NCBI GenBank assembly: GCA_946479705.1
Contig: CAMLHI010000162.1
Span: 1 to 5,547, forward strand
Direction: 5' to 3'
Length of the DNA stretch: 5,547 nt
From: an uncultured Oxalobacteraceae bacterium
GTDB taxonomy: Bacteria; Pseudomonadota; Gammaproteobacteria; Burkholderiales; Burkholderiaceae
The notes beneath the pieces were generated by a model. The model did not search any database and had not been told where the DNA came from. It saw nothing but the letters and a program-made list of their open reading frames with translations. The position numbers and the translations under genes are program-made. Shown piece after piece: positions 1 through 4,534 of this stretch (within the stretch, counting starts at the first letter, position 1; each line of letters opens with the position of its first letter).

Positions 1-161
1 TGGTGTACGGCTCGATGACGACGGCCATTGTCGTCATGTTCAGCCTGGAGATTGCCGCCACCTTGCTGCTGCTGGGCGCGCAGGTGATCTCCGAATACGA
101 AAAAGTCGGGCGCAAGGGCGGGCCGAGCGGGCCGGTGCCGCTCGATACCAGCCGCGACTAG
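1..161 (+). CDS. C-terminal end of a membrane protein, probably YihY/BrkB family (5' end outside window)
   Basis: The frame is open from the left edge (first full codon at position 3) to TAG at 159-161, giving the last 52 residues of a protein. They contain one hydrophobic segment, with TAIVVMFSLEIAATLLLLGA as its core, followed by QVISEYEKVGRK and a short hydrophilic Gly/Pro tail. A final transmembrane helix ending in LLGAQ, then an acidic/Tyr-containing turn and a charged cytoplasmic tail, is the usual C-terminal pattern of the YihY/virulence factor BrkB family (formerly misnamed RNase BN), multi-pass inner-membrane proteins of unclear function. The family call is from pattern memory on a short fragment, so another multi-pass protein is possible. 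The gene converges on leuA, with the palindromic repeat between them. Confidence 0.6.
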   Translation, partial: VYGSMTTAIVVMFSLEIAATLLLLGAQVISEYEKVGRKGGPSGPVPLDTSRD

Positions 162-200
162 GATCTTCGCTTGCCTCTCGGTGTCTTGCCGACACCAAAA

Positions 201-357
201 CCAAATAAAATTCGGCCAACGCCAGCCCCGGGGTCAGTGCCCCCATTGTTACATCAGTTCGCTTCGCCTCGCCTTGCTTCTGCGGACGGGAGCGTCCGGT
301 GAGCCGAGCTCATGGAACAATGGGAGCACTGACCCCGGGGTGGCGAATTTTGTTTGG
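201..357. repeat. REP/MITE-like imperfect palindromic element between convergent genes
   Basis: Two long arms face each other. Positions 226-250 (CCCCGGGGTCAGTGC then CCCCATTGTT) are the reverse complement of 316-340 with one mismatch in 25. Outside them, 201-214 (CCAAATAAAATTCG) and 344-357 match inversely at 13 of 14 positions; the left side has 8 extra bases between inner and outer arms. The 65-nt centre (251-315) contains its own 6-bp hairpin, CGGACG/CGTCCG at 283-288/293-298 with a GGAG loop. Each arm also holds a small GGGG/CCCC hairpin around TCAGTG. This resembles the GGGGTCAGTGC repeats found between genes in Oxalobacteraceae, of the kind moved by RAYT-type transposases. No transposase and no clear target-site duplication are present. 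On both strands the large stem is followed by a T-rich stretch (AATTTTRTTTGG), so it could also end transcription of leuA and of the left-hand gene; that role is inferred. Confidence 0.7.
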
Positions 358-380
358 CGGACTGGTGCGCCTGGCTTGGG

Positions 381-2057
381 TTAGGCGGTCGCCGCCTGCG
401 GCTGGCGCGCCAGCTGGCGGTTCACCGCGCTCAGGACCGCCTTGAACGAGGCCGTCACGATGTTGCTGTCGATGCCGGCGCCGAACAGGGTGGGACCGTT
501 GTCGAGCCGCAGTTCGACGTAGCAGGCCGCGCGCGCGTTCGCGCCCGAGCCGATCGCGTGCTCGTGGTAGTCCATCAGCTTGATGTCGAGCCCCAGCGCG
601 TTCACGAACGCGTCGATGGGGCCGTTGCCGCCGCCTTGCAGCGCCAGTTCGGCCTGGCGGTGCAGCACGCGGATGTCGATCTGCACCGGCTCGTCATTGC
701 TGCTGTCTTCAACCATGCGGTGCGCGCTGTAGGCATACGGCGTGTCCTGGTCGAAGTATTCGCGGCAGAAGATGTCGTGGATGTCCTTGGCGGCGATTTC
801 GCGGCCGCTTTCGTCGGCCACCTTCTGTACGGCGCGGCTAAATTCGATCTGCAGGCGGCGCGGCAGGGACAGGCCGTATTCCTGTTCGAGCAAATAGGCC
901 ATGCCGCCTTTGCCGGACTGGCTGTTGACGCGGATGATGGCGTCGTAGCTGCGCCCAAGGTCGGCCGGGTCGATCGGCAAGTACGGTACTTCCCACAGGG
1001 CGTCCGGCAGCTGCTTGGCGAAGCCCTTCTTGATCGCGTCCTGGTGCGAGCCGGAGAAGGCGGTAAACACCAGGTCGCCGGCCCAGGGGTGGCGCGGGTG
1101 CACCGGCAGCTGGTTGCATTCCTCGACCACCTGGCGCACGGCGTCGATGTCGGAGAAGTCGAGCCCGGGATGGACGCCTTGCGTGTACAGGTTCAGCGCC
1201 AGGGTGACCAGGTCGACATTGCCGGTGCGTTCGCCGTTGCCGAACAGGCAGCCTTCGACGCGGTCGGCGCCGGCCAGCACGGCCAGTTCGGCCGCCGCCA
1301 CGGCGGTGCCGCGGTCGTTGTGCGGGTGCACGCTGATGAGCAGGCTGTCGCGCCGCGCGAGGTGGCGCGACATCCATTCGATCTGGTCGGCGTAGACGTT
1401 GGGCGTGCTGCTCTCGACGGTGGAGGGCAGGTTGACGATCATCTTGTTGGCCGGCGTCGGCTGCCACACGGCGCTCACGGCGTCGCAGATGTGCTTGGCG
1501 AAATCGAGTTCGGTGGTGGAGAACGATTCGGGGGTGTATTCGAAGCGCCAGTCGGTTTGCGGATGCTGGGCGGTGAGTTCCTTGACCAGCTGGGTGCCCT
1601 TGACGGCGATCTGGGTGATGTCTTCGCGCGAGGCGCCGAATACCACGCGGCGGAACACCGGCGCGGTGGAGTTGTACAGGTGGACCATGGCGCGCTTGGC
1701 GCCGGCCACCGAGTCCACCGTGCGGCGGATCAGTTCGTCGCGCGCCTGCGTCAGCACGATGATGGTGACGTCGTCGGGAATGCGGTTTTCGTCCACCAGG
1801 CTGCGCACGAAGTCGAAGTCGGTCTGCGAGGCCGAGGGGAAGCCGACTTCGATTTCCTTCAGGCCGATCTTGACCAGCATGTCGAAAAAGCGCAGCTTCT
1901 TTTCCGCGCTCATCGGCTCGATCAGGGCCTGGTTGCCGTCGCGCAGGTCGGTGCTCATCCAGATCGGCGGATGGGTGATGGTGTTGTTCGGCCAGCGGCG
2001 GTCGCTCAGGCCGACAGGGGGAAAGGCGCGGTATTTGGTGGACGGGTTCTGCAACAT
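381..2057 (-). CDS. leuA: 2-isopropylmalate synthase, long (LeuA type 2) form
   Basis: LeuA condenses acetyl-CoA with 2-oxoisovalerate to give 2-isopropylmalate, the first committed step of leucine synthesis, in the cytoplasm. The 558-residue length fits the longer LeuA2 subfamily. The N-terminal catalytic TIM barrel starts with [16 protein letters not shown] (residues 34-49), where R39 and D40 form the substrate/metal-binding DLRDG motif. It continues with the metal-ligand motif SVHPHNDRG (H244, H246) and [13 protein letters not shown] (about 271-283). [16 protein letters not shown] (381-396) lies in the linker region. The C-terminal leucine-sensing regulatory domain spans about residues 440-558 and includes [33 protein letters not shown] and [20 protein letters not shown]. 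The start at 2057 is chosen because AGGAG lies 6 nt upstream and [12 protein letters not shown] is the usual N-terminus. The frame stays open upstream to 2168, but that 37-residue extension overlaps the leader region and looks non-coding. I found no CTA codon in the gene. Confidence 0.96.
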   Translation of the reverse strand: MLQNPSTKYRAFPPVGLSDRRWPNNTITHPPIWMSTDLRDGNQALIEPMSAEKKLRFFDMLVKIGLKEIEVGFPSASQTDFDFVRSLVDENRIPDDVTIIVLTQARDELIRRTVDSVAGAKRAMVHLYNSTAPVFRRVVFGASREDITQIAVKGTQLVKELTAQHPQTDWRFEYTPESFSTTELDFAKHICDAVSAVWQPTPANKMIVNLPSTVESSTPNVYADQIEWMSRHLARRDSLLISVHPHNDRGTAVAAAELAVLAGADRVEGCLFGNGERTGNVDLVTLALNLYTQGVHPGLDFSDIDAVRQVVEECNQLPVHPRHPWAGDLVFTAFSGSHQDAIKKGFAKQLPDALWEVPYLPIDPADLGRSYDAIIRVNSQSGKGGMAYLLEQEYGLSLPRRLQIEFSRAVQKVADESGREIAAKDIHDIFCREYFDQDTPYAYSAHRMVEDSSNDEPVQIDIRVLHRQAELALQGGGNGPIDAFVNALGLDIKLMDYHEHAIGSGANARAACYVELRLDNGPTLFGAGIDSNIVTASFKAVLSAVNRQLARQPQAATA

Positions 2058-2063
2058 GGTGGA

Positions 2064-2068
2064 CTCCT
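2064..2068 (-). promoter_or_regulatory. Ribosome binding site of leuA
   Basis: On the minus strand AGGAG stands 6 nt before the ATG at 2057. It decides the start against the in-frame upstream ATGs at 2111 and 2168, which lack a comparable site and would give an atypical N-terminus. Confidence 0.8.
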
Positions 2069-2132
2069 GGTTTCTGCAAAGCGGTGGGCAAGGGGCCGGC
2101 GTGTTTGACATGCGCGACAGGATGTGGCGACA

Positions 2133-2170
2133 GGCTGCCAGGCGGCCACGGAATACTAGGCCAGGCAACC
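2133..2170 (-). promoter_or_regulatory. Stem-loop overlapping the end of leader ORF 2 (putative attenuation structure)
   Basis: In the minus-strand transcript GGUUGCCUGGC (2170-2160) can pair with GCCUGGCAGCC (2143-2133): ten pairs, one of them G-U, one U-U mismatch, and a 16-nt loop. The left arm covers the last codons of the second leader ORF (Gly-Cys-Leu-Ala), so a ribosome reading to its stop codon would block the stem, while one stalled on the preceding Leu codons would leave it free. A competing stem, GUGGC/GCCAC (2149-2145 with 2128-2124), places the right arm in its loop, so the two are largely exclusive. No U-tract follows either stem, so a classical intrinsic terminator is not evident. 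The region is C-rich and G-poor, so Rho-dependent or translational attenuation is a possible alternative. The pairings are read by eye; the role is inferred. Confidence 0.45.
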
Positions 2171-2227
2171 GATCGGTAGCTTTAGCAGTAGGTGTTGCAG
2201 CGGTACGAAAAAAACGGTGCGGGACAT
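2156..2227 (-). CDS. Leucine-rich leader peptide 2 upstream of leuA (leuL-like, 23 aa)
   Basis: The ORF runs from ATG at 2227 to TAG at 2156-2158. The peptide begins [11 protein letters not shown], continues HLLLKLPIG and ends CLA. Six of 23 residues are Leu, with a dense run CTA-CTG-CTA-AAG-CTA at codons 13-17; three Leu codons are CTA. I found no CTA among the 558 codons of leuA or the 351 of the selenophosphate synthase gene, so this is a marked enrichment. AGGAAAG ends 8 nt before the ATG and is a good ribosome binding site. The stop lies 98 nt before the leuA start, and a strong stem-loop overlaps the last codons. This arrangement matches leader peptides that sense charged tRNA-Leu by ribosome stalling. 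It is not a member of a family I can name by sequence; the function is inferred from composition and position. A run of seven T covers codons 5-7. Confidence 0.6.
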   Translation of the reverse strand: MSRTVFFVPLQHLLLKLPIGCLA

Positions 2228-2235
2228 CGGTCGAA

Positions 2236-2242
2236 CTTTCCT
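2236..2242 (-). promoter_or_regulatory. Ribosome binding site of leader ORF 2
   Basis: AGGAAAG on the minus strand, 8 nt before the ATG at 2227. It is the main evidence that this very short ORF is translated. Confidence 0.55.
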
Positions 2243-2291
2243 GGGGTTTTACAGCGGTCGCCAGCGGGGAGCCGGCGGTGTGCAGCGGTGT

Positions 2292-2363
2292 TTAGGCGCG
2301 TGCAGCCAGTAGCGTCGCTAGGGATAGCGATAGGAGAGTCGACAGGTGCGGGGTGGAAGTCAT
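2292..2363 (-). CDS. Leucine-rich leader peptide 1, apparently leaderless (leuL-like, 23 aa)
   Basis: The ORF runs from ATG at 2363 to TAA at 2292-2294. The peptide starts MTSTPHLSTLLS and ends LSLATLLAARA. Seven of 23 residues are Leu and four of those codons are CTA (the others are CTG, CTC and CTG). The rare-codon use sets it apart from leuA and the selenophosphate synthase gene, where I found no CTA. No Shine-Dalgarno sequence precedes it. Instead the -10 box of a good promoter ends 6 nt before the ATG, so the A of the ATG is the expected first transcribed base. Such a leaderless leader ORF would be translated by ribosomes starting on the 5'-terminal AUG. Its stop codon lies 64 nt before the second leader ORF. 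The likely role is leucine-responsive control of leuA, inferred from composition and position; a chance ORF with this codon content at exactly this point is unlikely but possible. Confidence 0.55.
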   Translation of the reverse strand: MTSTPHLSTLLSLSLATLLAARA

Positions 2364-2369
2364 GGGTCG

Positions 2370-2399
2370 AATGTAACGGAAGGCGGCCGGGCTTGTCAA
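2370..2399 (-). promoter_or_regulatory. Sigma70-type promoter of the leu leader-leuA unit
   Basis: On the minus strand there is a perfect -35 TTGACA (2399-2394), an 18-nt spacer and the -10 box TACATT (2375-2370; 4 of 6 consensus positions). The start point 7 nt after the -10 falls at 2363, on the A of the first leader ORF's ATG. The promoter lies just after the selenophosphate synthase gene, whose stop is at 2427-2429, so leuA has its own promoter even though it is codirectional with the sen genes. Confidence 0.65.
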
Positions 2400-2426
2400 G
2401 GGCTGGCGCCTTCCATCGTCGCGCGC

Positions 2427-3482
2427 TTAGGGCTTGACGGTCACGCCGGCGGCGCCGGCCTGCATGCTGCCGATGACGGCGGCGTGGCCGAAGCCTTCGC
2501 GCGCGAACAGGGCCAGCACCTCGTCGACGCTGGCCGGATCGCACGATACCAGCAGTCCGCCCGAGGTTTGCGGGTCGGTCAGCAGGGCTTGCTGGGCCGT
2601 TGTGATGGCGCCGTCAAGCTTGACGTCCTTGCCATACGCGTCCCAGTTGCGGCCGGAGGCGCCGGTGAAGTAGCCGTCGTGGGCCAGCTGCAGCACGCCG
2701 GGCAGCAGGGGGATGGTGCCCATGTCGAGCTGCGCGTTGAGCTGGGCGCCGCGCGCCAGTTCCAGCAGGTGGCCGAGCAGGCCGAAGCCGGTGACGTCGG
2801 TCAGCGCGTGCACGCCGGCCATCTCGGCCAGGGCTTTGCCGGGCTTATTGAGTTTGGTGGTGTTGGCGATCATGGCGGCGTAGCCTTCGTCGCCGAGCGC
2901 GCCTTTCTTGAGCGCGGCCGACAGCACGCCCACGCCGAGCGGCTTGCCGAGAATGAGGACGTCGCCAGCCCTGGCGTCGGCATTGCGCTTGACCTTGGAC
3001 GGATGCACCAGGCCCAGTACCACCAGGCCGTAGATCGGTTCGACCGAGTCGATGGTGTGGCCGCCGGCGATCGGAATGCCGGCTTCGGCGCAGATCGATT
3101 CGCCACCGCGGATGATCTGGCCGATGGTCTCGAGCGGCAGTTTGTTGACCGGCATGCCGACCAGGGCCAGCGCCATGATGGGCGTGCCGCCCATGGCGTA
3201 GACGTCGGAGATGGCGTTGGTGGCGGCGATGCGGCCGAAGTCGAACGGGTCGTCGACGATCGGCATGAAGAAGTCGGTGGTGGCGATCAGGGCCTGCTCG
3301 TCGTTGAGTTTGTAGACGGCGGCGTCGTCGGCCGTCTCGATGCCGACCATGAGTTCCTTCGGCACCGGGAAACCGTTGGAGTTCTTCAGGATCTCGGCCA
3401 GCACGCCGGGCGCGATCTTGCAGCCGCAGCCGCCGCCGTGGGAGAAGGAGGTGAGTTTGATCGCTTGCTCGCTGCTGCTCAT
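2427..3482 (-). CDS. senC: Selenophosphate synthase (selenide, water dikinase) of the selenoneine locus
   Basis: This SelD-type enzyme uses ATP and selenide to make selenophosphate, AMP and phosphate. The 351-residue length and sequence match SelD throughout. The N-terminal mobile loop HGGGCGCKIAP carries the catalytic cysteine C19 (equivalent to E. coli C17) and K22 (E. coli K20). Metal/nucleotide-binding aspartates are seen at D53 (ADDAAVY), D93 (ATNAISDVYAMGG) and D229 (ALTDVTGFGLLGHL). Other SelD blocks are TTDFFMPIVDDPFDFGRIAA (69-88), AGGHTID (139-145) and DPQTSGGLL (303-311). The catalytic position is Cys, not selenocysteine. The gene starts inside the stop of senB (ATGA, 4-nt overlap), so the two are probably translationally coupled. 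This pairing with a SenB-type glycosyltransferase and the adjacent EgtB-like gene is why I call it senC rather than a stand-alone selD. It could also supply selenophosphate for selenocysteine or tRNA 2-selenouridine if it is the only SelD in the genome. Confidence 0.93.
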   Translation of the reverse strand: MSSSEQAIKLTSFSHGGGCGCKIAPGVLAEILKNSNGFPVPKELMVGIETADDAAVYKLNDEQALIATTDFFMPIVDDPFDFGRIAATNAISDVYAMGGTPIMALALVGMPVNKLPLETIGQIIRGGESICAEAGIPIAGGHTIDSVEPIYGLVVLGLVHPSKVKRNADARAGDVLILGKPLGVGVLSAALKKGALGDEGYAAMIANTTKLNKPGKALAEMAGVHALTDVTGFGLLGHLLELARGAQLNAQLDMGTIPLLPGVLQLAHDGYFTGASGRNWDAYGKDVKLDGAITTAQQALLTDPQTSGGLLVSCDPASVDEVLALFAREGFGHAAVIGSMQAGAAGVTVKP

Positions 3483-4498
3483 GGTGAATTCCGTAGGGGG
3501 TTGATGGGTGGCGCGGGGTAGATCGGGGGATGCGCGAGGAGCTGATTATCCACCAACTCGAGCACCGCCGCGCGTTCGACGGCCGGATCGAACAGCGGCG
3601 CGCGCGCGTCGCATTGGGCGCACAGCTGCGCGTGGAAATCTGGCTCTTCGATGCTGCGGTCGATCAGGCGCGCCAGCGCGGGCGCGTCGCCGGCCGGGAA
3701 GTAGCCGAGGTAATCTTCGCCCAGCATGCCGCGGTTGCCGTTGATGTCGCTGGCCAGCACCGGCACGCCGCTGGTGACCGCTTCGATGATGACGTTGGCG
3801 CCGCCTTCCATCAGCGAGGTGATCGCCATGGCGTGGCTGCGCTTGAGACGCTGGCGTGCGGCCGCGTGGGGCAGGGCGTCGAGCCATTCGTAGCGCGGAT
3901 TACGCGCGGCCATGTCGACGGCGGCCTCGCCCAGCGCAGCATCGAGCGCGCCGCCGATGTGCACCAGGCGCGCGCGCCGGCTGGTGATCAGCTCGGAGGC
4001 GCGCATGAAGGTGAGCGGGTCCTTTTCGGCGCGCAGGTGGCCGATCATGCAGATGTCGCGGTGCTGGCGCTTGGTGTCGGCCTTGGCGGGCAGGGTGGGC
4101 GCGGACTGGTGGATCACCCTGGCCTTGGCGCGCACGTGCGCGGGCAGCAGCGCCAGGCCGGCTTCCTGCAGCAGCACCACGGTGGTGGCATGTTCAAGGG
4201 CGGCCTGGGCGTCGGCCTCGGTGGCGATGTCGCGATACAGGTCGGTCCCGGTGAGCACCAGGATGCGGGCGCGCTCGGGATGGGCCTGGGCGAAGCCGGC
4301 CAGCGCGGCGGCCGAGCGGCGCGCGTGCAGGGCGATCAGCAGGTCGGGCGCGTTGAGCGCGGCCGGGTCCAGCCCGGGCGCGGTGGAGATGCGGTGCCGC
4401 TCGCGCAGGAACAGCGACCAGCGCCGCGCGGTTTGCCAGTTGCCGTTGTTTTCGGCAGCGGAGGCGGGACTCACGATCAGGATGTGCTTGCCTGCCAT
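3479..4498 (-). CDS. senB: Selenosugar synthase, GT4-like glycosyltransferase
   Basis: SenB is known to use selenophosphate and a UDP-sugar (UDP-GlcNAc in the studied enzyme) to make a 1-selenosugar, the first C-Se bond of selenoneine synthesis. This 339-residue protein has the GT-B fold pattern of the former 'TIGR04348 glycosyltransferase' group. Its N-terminal strand and loop read KHILIVSP...NNGNWQTARRW (residues 4-27). LIALHARRSA (54-63) and VLTGTDLYRDI (81-91) follow. The C-terminal domain has MIGHLRAEKDP (151-161), SLMEGGANVIIEA (228-240) with the GT4 EX7E pair E231/E239, and SDINGNRGMLGEDYLGYFP (250-268). The start at 4498 has AGGGAG 8 nt upstream. The C-terminus is a Pro-rich tail (AHPPIYPAPPINPLRNSP) beyond the usual domain end, and its stop TGA overlaps the senC ATG. 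No signal peptide or membrane segment is seen, so it is cytoplasmic. Substrate assignment rests on family and context. Confidence 0.9.
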   Translation of the reverse strand: MAGKHILIVSPASAAENNGNWQTARRWSLFLRERHRISTAPGLDPAALNAPDLLIALHARRSAAALAGFAQAHPERARILVLTGTDLYRDIATEADAQAALEHATTVVLLQEAGLALLPAHVRAKARVIHQSAPTLPAKADTKRQHRDICMIGHLRAEKDPLTFMRASELITSRRARLVHIGGALDAALGEAAVDMAARNPRYEWLDALPHAAARQRLKRSHAMAITSLMEGGANVIIEAVTSGVPVLASDINGNRGMLGEDYLGYFPAGDAPALARLIDRSIEEPDFHAQLCAQCDARAPLFDPAVERAAVLELVDNQLLAHPPIYPAPPINPLRNSP

Positions 4499-4506
4499 CG
4501 GTCGGT

Positions 4507-4512
4507 CTCCCT
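4507..4512 (-). promoter_or_regulatory. Ribosome binding site of senB
   Basis: AGGGAG on the minus strand, 8 nt before the ATG at 4498. It supports this start and contrasts with the divergent senA, which lacks a well-placed site. Confidence 0.7.
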
Positions 4513-4521
4513 AAAACTCGT

Positions 4522-4527
4522 TACAAT
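4522..4527 (+). promoter_or_regulatory. Putative -10 box of senA
   Basis: TACAAT (5 of 6 matches to TATAAT) ends 7 nt before the senA ATG at 4535, so transcription would begin at about 4534-4535, at or next to the start codon. No convincing -35 box lies 16-18 nt upstream (that sequence is CGGTCG-like), so an activator or an extended contact may be needed. The only purine-rich stretch before the ATG is AAGG, just 2 nt away, too close for a normal Shine-Dalgarno. I could not assign a promoter for senB on the other strand. Confidence 0.45.
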
Positions 4528-4534
4528 CAAGGTC

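Noticed and set aside
180..196. A hairpin GGTGTC-TTGCC-GACACC after the left-hand gene as a terminator
   Set aside because: The stem is real (6 bp) but is followed by AAAACC on the plus strand and by no T-run on the minus strand, so it does not have terminator form in either direction.
354..2108. A 584-codon plus-strand open frame across leuA
   Set aside because: It is the antisense of leuA, made open by high GC content. The translation is Val/Arg/Ala/Gly/His-rich with no recognisable motif, whereas the minus-strand frame is an unmistakable LeuA.
2058..2168. A 37-residue N-terminal extension of LeuA from an ATG at 2168
   Set aside because: The extension overlaps leader ORF 2 and the stem-loop and lacks a ribosome binding site, while the ATG at 2057 has AGGAG at 6 nt and gives the usual LeuA N-terminus.
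2208..2214. A run of seven T on the minus strand as an intrinsic terminator
   Set aside because: No self-complementary GC stem precedes it, and it lies within codons 5-7 of leader ORF 2. Slippage there is conceivable, but nothing in the sequence supports it.
2346..3521. A 391-codon plus-strand open frame across the selenophosphate synthase gene
   Set aside because: It is antisense to senC, with low-complexity Val/Gly/Asp/His-rich composition and no domain features. SelD motifs fill the other strand.
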